DNA of 6,089 nucleotides from JAFDED01 sp964611635 (GTDB taxonomy: Bacteria > Desulfobacterota > JAFDED01), in the NCBI GenBank assembly GCA_964611635.1, contig CAZTAS010000319.1:1-6089 (forward strand), read 5' to 3'. A program made the translations under genes and the position numbers. This document shows positions 1 to 6,025 of the stretch, in pieces; position 1 is the stretch's first letter, and each line of letters begins with the position of its first letter. Below the pieces are notes generated by a model. The model did not search any database. It was not told the DNA's origin and was given only the letters and a program-made list of their open reading frames with translations.

Positions 1-82
1 TTTATTCAGTTTTCAAAGAGCTTTTTTCAAAGCGCTAAAGTGTTATCTATTTTTATTATTCTTTATCAAGGGAGGGTTTGAT

Positions 83-793
83 ATGAAGACAGTAGGAATC
101 GAGTTTCACACTTTTACGACAGTTACTCGTTGCGAACGGACGGGCATGCTTGGGATTGCCATGGCAACTTTTTCAGCGAGTGTTGGATCGCGGTGTCCAT
201 TGATCCAACCAGGGCTCGGCGCTGTGTCTGTGCAGGCGTCTGCTCAGCCGAGGATTGGGATGCTCGCGATGAGATTGCTGGAACTTGGGCATCCGGCGCC
301 CGGTGTCCTTAAAGAGCTTGAAACCAGCGATCCTTATATTGAATATCGGCAGATAGGCATGATAGACGCCGACTGTCGTGTCGCCGTAAGGACCGGCAAG
401 GAAAACATACACTGGGCTGGACATCTCGAAGGCAAGAATTACATTGTCATGGGCAATGCGCTCTCGGGAGAGCAGGTCATTCGTTCGATGGCCGATGCTT
501 TCGAGGCGGCTGCAGACGAATCGATCGAGGAAAGGCTGCTACGATCGATCGAAGCAGGCAGAGATGCAGGGGGTCAACCCGAAGGGCAGACATCGGCCTC
601 GTTGCTCACCTATGACAGGCAGCCATTTGCGCGTGTGGATCTTAGGGTCGACGTCCATGAAGAACCGGTGGGGGAACTCCGTAGGATCTTTGATTGGTTC
701 AGCCCCCTAATTCCATATTACAACATGAGAGCAGTGGATCCGAGAGTTCCTCGATACCACGATTGGTTACGCCAACAGGGAATCTCTCGTTAA
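83..793 (+). CDS. DUF1028 family protein (predicted Ntn-hydrolase-like fold)
   Basis: This 236-residue protein matches the DUF1028 pattern along its whole length. Seen in order: a Thr-Phe start of the first strand at residues 10-11, a GMLGIAMA stretch at 21-28, GLGAVSVQA at 44-52, a RQIGMID strand at 89-95, WAGH at 111-114, a GNALSGEQV turn at 124-132, GGQPEGQTSASLL at 163-175, and VDLRVDVHEEPVGELRR at 185-201. No signal peptide or membrane segment is visible, so it is probably cytoplasmic. The family has no settled function. From memory, its structure resembles Ntn hydrolases, and some members carry a peptidoglycan-binding domain, which is absent here. The ATG start is supported by GGAGG at 71-75 with a 7-base spacer. 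The gene is GC-richer than its neighbours (one sampled 60-base line is about 62% GC). Its position ahead of a TRAP transporter and an M24 hydrolase suggests a role in processing the imported compound, but that is inference. Family assignment is confident; function is not. Confidence 0.9.
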   Translation: MKTVGIEFHTFTTVTRCERTGMLGIAMATFSASVGSRCPLIQPGLGAVSVQASAQPRIGMLAMRLLELGHPAPGVLKELETSDPYIEYRQIGMIDADCRVAVRTGKENIHWAGHLEGKNYIVMGNALSGEQVIRSMADAFEAAADESIEERLLRSIEAGRDAGGQPEGQTSASLLTYDRQPFARVDLRVDVHEEPVGELRRIFDWFSPLIPYYNMRAVDPRVPRYHDWLRQQGISR

Positions 794-805
794 CTGTTTG
801 AAATA

Positions 806-839
806 TGCTTGCAAGCAGATTGGCGCTCTAAAGCAGCGC
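806..839. promoter_or_regulatory. Two adjacent inverted repeats ahead of dctM (possible operator)
   Basis: The 82-base gap between the DUF1028 gene and dctM contains a perfect 12-base palindrome, TGCTTGCAAGCA, at 806-817. It is followed by a second inverted repeat with arms GCGCT (823-827) and AGCGC (835-839) around a 7-base loop. Neither is followed by a T-run, so a terminator is unlikely. A binding site for a dimeric repressor is possible, but no regulator gene is in the window and no clear -35/-10 pair was found beside it. Confidence 0.25.
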
Positions 840-863
840 GATCGTCAAGGCAGAATTAGTATT

Positions 864-869
864 AAGAGG
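864..869 (+). promoter_or_regulatory. Ribosome binding site that decides the dctM start
   Basis: AAGAGG lies 6 bases before the ATG at 876. The longer in-frame reading from a TTG at 798 has no Shine-Dalgarno sequence and would add 26 polar residues ahead of the first membrane helix, so 876 is preferred. Confidence 0.75.
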
Positions 870-875
870 TTTTCA

Positions 876-2159
876 ATGTTGCTCGTTCTGATAGGAAGTA
901 TTTTTCTCCTCTTTTTGCTCTTGGGAACCCCAGTCGGCTTAGCCATGGGAATTGCATCTGTCACAACCCTCATTTTCATGAAAGGATCATCATGGGTAAT
1001 TGTCTCCCAGAAACTCTTCCAAGGTCTGAATGTTTTTCCCTTAATGGCGGTTCCTTTCTTTATTCTCGCAGGCATGCTGATGAACACGGGTGGCATCACC
1101 AGGAGGATTGTAAATCTTTCCGGCACACTGGTTGGTCATTTTAGAGGGGGCCTTGCCCAGGTCAACATCGTTGCCAGCATGTTTTTTGCGGATATTTCAG
1201 GATCTGCTTCCGCGGATGCGTCTGCCATTGGTTCAATGCTGATCCCTGCCATGACAAGGGAAGGTTATCCTCCGCCCTTCAGCGTGGGAGTTACCGCCTC
1301 ATCTTCCACCATTGGGCCAATCATTCCCCCAAGCATTGGAATGGTGGTAATTGGATCGATGACGGGGATCCCCATTGCTGCTCTTTTTCTGGCTGGTTTT
1401 GTTCCAGGCATTCTGGTGGGACTATCATTGATGGTGGTTACTTACATTTATTCTTACAAGCGAGGTTATGGAAGGCATCAGCGCGCCACTTTCAAGCAGG
1501 TTTTGGTCGCTTTCAAAGAAGCCTCCCTGGCGATTATTGCGCCGGTCATCATACTTGGCGGGATCCTATCAGGTGTGTTCACAGCCACCGAAGCCGGGGT
1601 GGTTGCCTCCTTTTACTCTTTTTTTGTAGGGTATTTCATTTATCGTGAGTTCAAGATTCGCCAAATCATTGATGTGGTATATGATTCTGCCATTATCACT
1701 TCTGTGACCATGCTTATCGCTGGTTTTGCGAGACTTTTTGGATGGATTCTTGCCAGAGAACAGCTTCCTGTGAAATTGGCTAATGTCATGCTGGCCATCT
1801 CATCTGATCCCCGTGTTATTATATTCATCATTTTAGGATTTCTCTTCTTTGTGGGCCTTTTTGTGGAATCCATGGCCTCAAAGATCATGTTCATCCCGGT
1901 GCTATTTCCAGTGGCTGAGATGTTTGATTTCAACCTTCTGCACTTCGCTTTTATTTTCCATTATGTCACTCTCGTTGGAGCGATCACTCCTCCCGTGGGG
2001 TTGCTTTTATTTATCTCATGCGCTATAGGGAACGTGCGTGTTTCGGAGGCCATCATATGGCCTTTCGTAGCTGCAATGATAGCCGTGCTCATCTTGATCA
2101 CCATTTTTTCGCCCTTGGTTCTTTTCGTACCGAGGTTTTTTCTGGGGACCTCTTATTAA
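876..2159 (+). CDS. dctM: TRAP transporter large permease subunit (DctM family)
   Basis: This is the 427-residue transport subunit of a tripartite ATP-independent periplasmic transporter, an inner-membrane protein that moves the substrate by sodium or proton symport. The length is typical for DctM. The protein is strongly hydrophobic throughout, with about 12 membrane-spanning or re-entrant segments expected. Family signatures seen are LLLGTPVGLAMG at 14-25, VPFFILAGMLM at 59-69, GSASADASAIGSMLIPAM at 109-126, IGPIIPPSIGMVVIG at 146-160, FTATEAGVVA at 235-244 and GAITPPVGLLLF at 368-379. The two proline-rich turns (IPPS and TPPVG) belong to the hairpin regions associated with the ion and substrate site in this family. 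No DctQ domain is fused to it; a separate DctQ gene lies about 2.3 kb downstream, which is unusual. The N terminus chosen here begins directly with the first helix, as in relatives. dctP follows 31 bases after the stop, so the two are probably co-transcribed. The substrate cannot be inferred from this subunit. Confidence 0.96.
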   Translation: MLLVLIGSIFLLFLLLGTPVGLAMGIASVTTLIFMKGSSWVIVSQKLFQGLNVFPLMAVPFFILAGMLMNTGGITRRIVNLSGTLVGHFRGGLAQVNIVASMFFADISGSASADASAIGSMLIPAMTREGYPPPFSVGVTASSSTIGPIIPPSIGMVVIGSMTGIPIAALFLAGFVPGILVGLSLMVVTYIYSYKRGYGRHQRATFKQVLVAFKEASLAIIAPVIILGGILSGVFTATEAGVVASFYSFFVGYFIYREFKIRQIIDVVYDSAIITSVTMLIAGFARLFGWILAREQLPVKLANVMLAISSDPRVIIFIILGFLFFVGLFVESMASKIMFIPVLFPVAEMFDFNLLHFAFIFHYVTLVGAITPPVGLLLFISCAIGNVRVSEAIIWPFVAAMIAVLILITIFSPLVLFVPRFFLGTSY

Positions 2160-2176
2160 ACAGATTATGACTGAAG

Positions 2177-2183
2177 AAAGGAG
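2177..2183 (+). promoter_or_regulatory. Ribosome binding site that decides the dctP start
   Basis: AAAGGAG lies 7 bases before the ATG at 2191. The earlier in-frame ATG at 2167 would place this motif inside the coding region and add eight mostly polar residues before an otherwise normal signal peptide (Met-Lys-Val-Arg followed by a hydrophobic core). Confidence 0.8.
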
Positions 2184-2190
2184 TTCTATC

Positions 2191-3207
2191 ATGAAGGTAA
2201 GAACGTTTTATGTTTATTTAGCTAAATTTTTCTTTATCTTTTGCGCTGTTGCACTGACGAGCATAGCATGGAATCTAGATGACGCCGAGGGCAAGACCAT
2301 CATCCGGCTTGCACATCACCACCCCATTAAGGCATACCCGCATAAGTGGGCTCTTAATTTCAAGGACTTTGTAGAGAAAGAGAGCAAAGGAGAAATCGAG
2401 GTCCAAATTTTTCCAGCAGGGCAGTTGGGGGAGGAAAGGGAAAACATCCATGCTGTCAACATGCACACCGTGGACATGACCTTTGCCGGTCCGGGATTTT
2501 TGGACCAATATTACCCGGGAGCGGGCATCCTAATTCTCCCCTTTGTTTATGACGATTATGCCCACTTAGCTCGGGCCTTTGGAAGGAATGGAAAGGCTGG
2601 TAAGTTAATCATTGAGGAGGCGCTAAAGAGGTCCAACGTCAGGATTTTGGGGTATTGTTTTGCAGGATTTCGATGCATGTATTTCAGGGAGAAGGCGGTG
2701 ACAAAGCTCGAGGATTTCGAAGGCCTGAAGATGAGAAGTCCTGAAAACGACATTTGGCTAAACATGTTTCGCCTCCTTGGATCCAAGCCAACCCCCATCA
2801 CGTGGGGAGAAGTTTACACCTCCATGCAAACGGGCGTCGTTGATGGCATGGATGCTTCATTGCTCGGATTCTATCAAAACCGTATGTACGAGGTAGCCAA
2901 GCATGGGGCATTGACGTACCACATGATGACCTTCATGGGCCCGATGATCAATAAGAAATTATATGCTGATTTGTCCCCCAAATTTCAAGAGATTGTATCC
3001 GAGGCCGCATGGAAAGCCACTGAAAAATTCAACAAGGGGGCTGAAGAACAGAACGAATGGGCGCTCGGACAGATGAAAAAAGAGGGGATGCAGATACATA
3101 AGATCGACCGAGAACCCTTGATCAAGGCTGTGTCTCCCATGATAGACGCCTTTGCCAAGAAAACCGATTCCCAGAAACTATATGACTTCATCATTGCTGA
3201 GAGATAA
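2191..3207 (+). CDS. dctP: TRAP transporter substrate-binding protein (DctP family)
   Basis: This 338-residue periplasmic protein captures the solute and delivers it to the DctQM membrane complex. Residues 1-34 look like a Sec signal peptide: a basic start (MKVR), a hydrophobic core at about 8-25, and a likely cleavage after Ala-Glu-Gly at 32-34, just before KTIIRLAHHHP. DctP-family features follow: FPAGQLGEERE at 74-84, LPFVYDDY at 116-123, LEDFEGLKMRSPEN at 173-186, and a GEVYTSMQTGVVDGMD stretch at 206-221. Arg182, in the KMRSP motif, corresponds to the arginine that binds the substrate carboxylate in this family, so an organic acid or another carboxylate-bearing solute is expected. Arg161 may also line the site. 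Family knowledge does not let the precise ligand be read from these residues. The gene lies 31 bases after dctM, and a hairpin follows it in the next gap, which could raise the level of this subunit relative to the downstream genes. Confidence 0.95.
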   Translation: MKVRTFYVYLAKFFFIFCAVALTSIAWNLDDAEGKTIIRLAHHHPIKAYPHKWALNFKDFVEKESKGEIEVQIFPAGQLGEERENIHAVNMHTVDMTFAGPGFLDQYYPGAGILILPFVYDDYAHLARAFGRNGKAGKLIIEEALKRSNVRILGYCFAGFRCMYFREKAVTKLEDFEGLKMRSPENDIWLNMFRLLGSKPTPITWGEVYTSMQTGVVDGMDASLLGFYQNRMYEVAKHGALTYHMMTFMGPMINKKLYADLSPKFQEIVSEAAWKATEKFNKGAEEQNEWALGQMKKEGMQIHKIDREPLIKAVSPMIDAFAKKTDSQKLYDFIIAER

Positions 3208-3350
3208 ATGTGGTTTTTGGAACGACATCGCAGGAAATCCTTGTGAGTACCACTCGAGTAGTGGGTGATTAAGCGGGAATAGGAGAAGGGGCCTTCATCT
3301 TTCGGGAAGGCTCTTTCTTCTTAAAAAAATTAGGAAGTTAGGAGAAAAAA
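3208..3350. other. Intergenic gap between dctP and the M24 gene
   Basis: This is the longest non-coding stretch inside the cluster. It holds a small inverted repeat with arms CCACT (3250-3254) and AGTGG (3260-3264), then the long hairpin at 3281-3321, then an A-rich stretch and the RBS of the next gene (TTAGGAG at 3338-3344, 6 bases before the ATG). No convincing -35/-10 pair was found, so a separate promoter for the downstream genes is not shown. Confidence 0.5.
3281..3322 (+). terminator. Hairpin after dctP, possible intrinsic terminator or attenuator
   Basis: A 16-bp stem pairs 3281-3296 with 3306-3321 around a 9-base loop. It has no mismatch but three G-T wobble pairs. The inner core GCCTTC/GAAGGC is strong, and the outer 3' arm is pyrimidine-rich (TCTTTCTTCTT), so a shorter core stem followed by a U-rich tail can form. 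The tract is interrupted by C residues and is followed by A residues rather than T, so full termination is doubtful. Partial termination or protection of the upstream message from 3' decay would both fit its position between the binding-protein gene and the rest of the operon. Confidence 0.45.
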
Positions 3351-4490
3351 ATGGCCAAATTAAGTTTGGAAAGAATGCGAAATGAGATTGCCTCATATTT
3401 GGAAAAAGCCGGGGCCGAATGTTTAATTGGAACTGCTCCTGAGAACGTGTTTTACAGTTCTAGGGCTTACATTCACACCATGTTCACCATCCGCCTTCGT
3501 TACGGAATGGTCCTTTTTCCCAAGATCGATCCACCGGTCTTCATAGTACACAAACATGAAGAACGATTATCAAAATCCCAAAGCTGGATTGACGACATTC
3601 GAATATACTCTGATCTAGAATTCCAAGATTCTCCAGGAATAAAAATACTGGCGGAGGCTATGCACGACCGCAACATAACGAAGGGAAAAGTTCTGATCGA
3701 CAAAGGTTATATCTCTGCCAAGTACTTTGCGCAATTGCAGAGTCTTTTCCCCAATATAGTCTTTCAAGACGGGTCTTATGTTTTTGAGCGCCTTCGCATG
3801 ATCAAGGGTGATGACGAAATCGAGCTACTTCAAAAGGGGGCCATCGCCACCGAGAAGGCGATTATGACCGCTTATGCCCTTGCTAAGCCGAACGATATTG
3901 AAAAAACTGTTTCTGATAACATGATTAGCAATATACTCCGTGCTGGGGCGGACTTACTGGGATCAATGACCTGGGCATGCGGTAGGGAAATGACCTTGAT
4001 GAACCATACGAAGGCTGGTTCAAAACAGATTCTCCCTGGAGATATCATTCGAGTCGATACCGGTGGTTTTTTCAAGGGATACCGTGCTGATCTCGCTCGT
4101 ATGGCGGTCGTGGGCAAGCCTTCACCAAAACAGGATAAGGTCTACAAAGATTTGATTGATATCCACCGGGAACTTAGAGAACAGTTGAGGGTGAGCTCAC
4201 GTTGCTGTGATATTTTCGCTTATGGCAAGTCCCTTTACAATAAAGCTGGCTATAGCACCAGTATTTTGCTTTTTGGACACAGTATCGGGGCTGAGTGTCA
4301 TGAATTTCCGATGCTATGTGAATGGGAAGAAGAACCCCTGCAGCCTGGAATGGTCATATGCGTGGAGCCGCTCGTTGCGGTGGAGGATGTCGGCGGGTTC
4401 CATATCGAGGACCTCATGCTCGTGACTGATAATGGGCCCAAACTTCTTAGCACCGCAACGTCCATCGATGAGATGTATGTTATCGAATGA
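3351..4490 (+). CDS. M24-family metallohydrolase (Xaa-Pro peptidase/creatinase-like)
   Basis: This 379-residue protein has the two-domain build of aminopeptidase P, prolidase and creatinase: an N-terminal creatinase/prolidase-type domain at about 5-145 and a C-terminal pita-bread M24 domain at about 155-372. All five expected metal ligands of the M24 active site can be placed: Asp236 (RVDTGG), Asp247 (YRADLAR), His310 (FGHSIG), Glu339 (PGMVICVEP) and Glu353 (GGFHIEDLML). His219 (LMNHT) and His317 (in CHEFP) match the conserved supporting histidines. A metal-dependent hydrolase, probably with two metal ions, is therefore expected, most simply an Xaa-Pro dipeptidase or aminopeptidase. There is no signal peptide, so it is cytoplasmic. 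It lies between dctP and dctQ, and its stop codon overlaps a possible dctQ ATG, which points to co-expression with the transporter and action on the imported compound. The exact substrate is unknown; M24 proteins also include creatinases and other non-peptidase enzymes. The start is supported by TTAGGAG 6 bases upstream. Confidence 0.93.
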   Translation: MAKLSLERMRNEIASYLEKAGAECLIGTAPENVFYSSRAYIHTMFTIRLRYGMVLFPKIDPPVFIVHKHEERLSKSQSWIDDIRIYSDLEFQDSPGIKILAEAMHDRNITKGKVLIDKGYISAKYFAQLQSLFPNIVFQDGSYVFERLRMIKGDDEIELLQKGAIATEKAIMTAYALAKPNDIEKTVSDNMISNILRAGADLLGSMTWACGREMTLMNHTKAGSKQILPGDIIRVDTGGFFKGYRADLARMAVVGKPSPKQDKVYKDLIDIHRELREQLRVSSRCCDIFAYGKSLYNKAGYSTSILLFGHSIGAECHEFPMLCEWEEEPLQPGMVICVEPLVAVEDVGGFHIEDLMLVTDNGPKLLSTATSIDEMYVIE

Positions 4491-4491
4491 T

Positions 4492-4496
4492 AAGGG
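4492..4496 (+). promoter_or_regulatory. Ribosome binding site favouring the downstream dctQ start
   Basis: AAGGG lies 8 bases before the ATG at 4505, with a further GGA at 4498-4500. The alternative ATG at 4487 overlaps the M24 stop as ATGA, has only a weak purine run upstream, and would add MIRAEE. Translational coupling could still use it, so the choice is close. Confidence 0.5.
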
Positions 4497-4504
4497 CGGA
4501 AGAG

Positions 4505-5002
4505 ATGAGAGATTACAAACTTATTACCAAATGGATCATTGTGATCTTTTACATCATGATGATGTGCATTATGTTCATGCAGGTTGTTCTGCGCTATGTT
4601 TTCAACTCACCGACCTCATGGGCTGAGGAGGCATCACGGTATTTGTTCATATGGATATGTTACCTTGGAGCAGCCATGGGGATTTCCAAAAAAGTCCATA
4701 TCGGGGTTGACTACTTTATGAAACATGTGTCACTTCCAGCTCAGAGAAAAATTTTTTATGTCACCAGCGTATTGACCATCTTGATGCTTCTTTTCGTGTT
4801 AATCCAGGGGATCAAGTTGACCGTTATCACCATGGCATTTCCTAGTTACACGATGGAATTTTTGCCACAAGGATTCGCCTTTTTGGCAATCCCTGCAGGC
4901 GCCTTTCTGATGGTGGTTGCAATGACGGAAGCCATTTTTGAAAAAATCAAAGATAAAGAATCTTCCCTTGTCGAAAATGTTTCGCGCAGCCAAGTGGAAT
5001 AA
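4505..5002 (+). CDS. dctQ: TRAP transporter small permease subunit (DctQ family)
   Basis: This 165-residue inner-membrane protein is the small TRAP subunit, which pairs with DctM and helps dock DctP. Four membrane segments are visible at about 8-28, 44-62, 84-108 and 122-144. The family motif after the first helix is present: RYVFN at 30-34, then Trp39, Glu41-Glu42 and a FIW at 48-50, followed by KKVHIGVDY at 62-70. Length and layout are normal for an unfused DctQ. The C-terminal tail (about 145-165) is charged and probably cytoplasmic. It is separated from its partner dctM by dctP and the M24 gene, whereas DctQ and DctM genes are usually adjacent or fused. The start could instead be 4487, giving 171 residues and a 4-base ATGA overlap with the M24 stop; I prefer 4505 because of its Shine-Dalgarno sequence. 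The tight spacing either way indicates co-transcription with the M24 gene. Confidence 0.93.
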   Translation: MRDYKLITKWIIVIFYIMMMCIMFMQVVLRYVFNSPTSWAEEASRYLFIWICYLGAAMGISKKVHIGVDYFMKHVSLPAQRKIFYVTSVLTILMLLFVLIQGIKLTVITMAFPSYTMEFLPQGFAFLAIPAGAFLMVVAMTEAIFEKIKDKESSLVENVSRSQVE

Positions 5003-5050
5003 TGATCAATTTATTTACTGGTTTTACTGTGCAAAGAGAGGTTTATTATT

Positions 5051-6025
5051 ATGGCAGAATGTACATTGGTTACGGGAGGGTCTGGTGGTATTGGAGTTCA
5101 TTTGGTGAAAACACTTGCAGAACAGGGGAGAGAAGTCATTAATTATGATATATCATCTCCAACTCCTGAATTACAAAAATTTCTTAACGAACAAAATAAT
5201 AATATAACTTTTGTCAAAGGCAGTATACTAGATTTGCCCAATTTGGTCCATGTTGTTAAGAAACGTAATGTTGAAAAAATTGTTCACATGGCAGCCTTTT
5301 TCAATCCCCCAGAATCTCAACAATTGCCCTATTTCACCTACCAGGTTAATGTTGTAGGAACGCTTAACGTCCTTGAGGTATCTAGAATATTTGACTTAAA
5401 GCGCATTGTAAATATCAGTACCATATCGGTTTATCCAGAGAAACAATATGTACCTATCGACGAAAAACATCCCATTTTGATTCCTGGAACAGCCCAACCC
5501 AGTAATTATGGTGTGTCTAAAGCAGCAGGAGAAATATTAGGACTTGCATATTGGCGTAATAATGGCGTAAATTATGTTGGACTTCGTTTCTCGGCTGTTT
5601 TTGGTTATGGTATACGTCGTCCAGCGATCATAAAAGAAATGGTAGAAAATTCGCTCAGAAAAAAGCCTATAAAATTCAAAACGGGTGGTGAACATTATAG
5701 GGATTTTACCTATGTAAAAGATTGTGTAAACGCTGTAATTTGTGCGCTTGACGCTGAAGACAAAAAATTGACCAAACGCATTTACCATACAGCGAGTGGA
5801 GAATTTTATTCAGCTAATCAGGTAGCTAAAATTGTGGCCGAGATTATTCCTGAAGCTCAAATTGAAATTGGATCTGAGCTTAGCGATTCTGAGCAAAAAG
5901 ATGTAGCCACGAGGGGGAAATTAGATATTTCCTTAGCTAAAAAAGAGTTAGGATATGAACCAAAATTTAAATTAAGAGAAGGAATTCAGGATTATATTCA
6001 GATATTAAAAAAATGGAGTTTATAG
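5051..6025 (+). CDS. NAD-dependent epimerase/dehydratase (extended SDR family)
   Basis: This 324-residue protein is an extended short-chain dehydrogenase/reductase of the sugar-nucleotide epimerase type. The N-terminal Rossmann fold shows TGGSGGIG at 8-15 (Gly9, Gly12 and Gly15), with Asp33 after the second strand favouring NAD over NADP, and Asp61 in the GSILD turn. HMAAFFNPP at 79-87 matches the usual H-x-A-A strand. The catalytic set is Thr124 (in STISVY), Tyr153 and Lys157 (YGVSK), so it should be active. LRFSAVFGYG at 178-187 and the HYRDFTYVKD segment at 215-224 are typical of the substrate domain. Likely activities are sugar-nucleotide epimerisation or dehydration, or oxidation of a sugar or sugar acid; the sequence does not decide between them. 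GAGAGG at 5036-5041 supports the start. It follows dctQ by 48 bases on the same strand, so it may be in the operon. Its composition is clearly more AT-rich than the upstream genes (sampled lines 23-37% GC), so it may have a different origin and no role in the uptake system. Confidence 0.92.
   Translation: MAECTLVTGGSGGIGVHLVKTLAEQGREVINYDISSPTPELQKFLNEQNNNITFVKGSILDLPNLVHVVKKRNVEKIVHMAAFFNPPESQQLPYFTYQVNVVGTLNVLEVSRIFDLKRIVNISTISVYPEKQYVPIDEKHPILIPGTAQPSNYGVSKAAGEILGLAYWRNNGVNYVGLRFSAVFGYGIRRPAIIKEMVENSLRKKPIKFKTGGEHYRDFTYVKDCVNAVICALDAEDKKLTKRIYHTASGEFYSANQVAKIVAEIIPEAQIEIGSELSDSEQKDVATRGKLDISLAKKELGYEPKFKLREGIQDYIQILKKWSL

Noticed and set aside
1..82. Possible promoter in the AT-rich leader (TATTAT at 54-59; small GCTTT/AAAGC hairpin at 20-33).
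   Set aside because: No -35 box sits at a suitable distance from the -10-like sequence, and the hairpin has no T-run, so neither a promoter nor a terminator can be supported.
821..835. Sigma-54-like sequence TTGGCGCTCTAAAGCA in the dctM leader.
   Set aside because: The GG and GC elements are one base too close and the -12 element lacks the TT, so it does not meet the consensus.
798..875. Extended dctM reading from a TTG at 798, giving 453 residues.
   Set aside because: There is no Shine-Dalgarno sequence before 798. The extra 26 residues are polar and not family-like, and AAGAGG is well placed before the ATG at 876, where the first helix begins.
2167..2190. Upstream ATG for dctP at 2167.
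   Set aside because: It would put the strong AAAGGAG motif inside the gene and add polar residues before a normal signal peptide, so 2191 fits better.
5023..5049. TTTACT and TATTAT as a promoter for the SDR gene.
   Set aside because: The spacer is only 15 bases, and the -10-like box ends two bases before the ATG, which would make the message leaderless despite a good RBS.
173..5788. Several open frames of 60-97 codons on the minus strand and in other plus-strand frames across the gene bodies.
   Set aside because: Each lies inside or across a well-supported gene in another frame. None shows a recognisable domain, and they read as shadows of the real coding frames.
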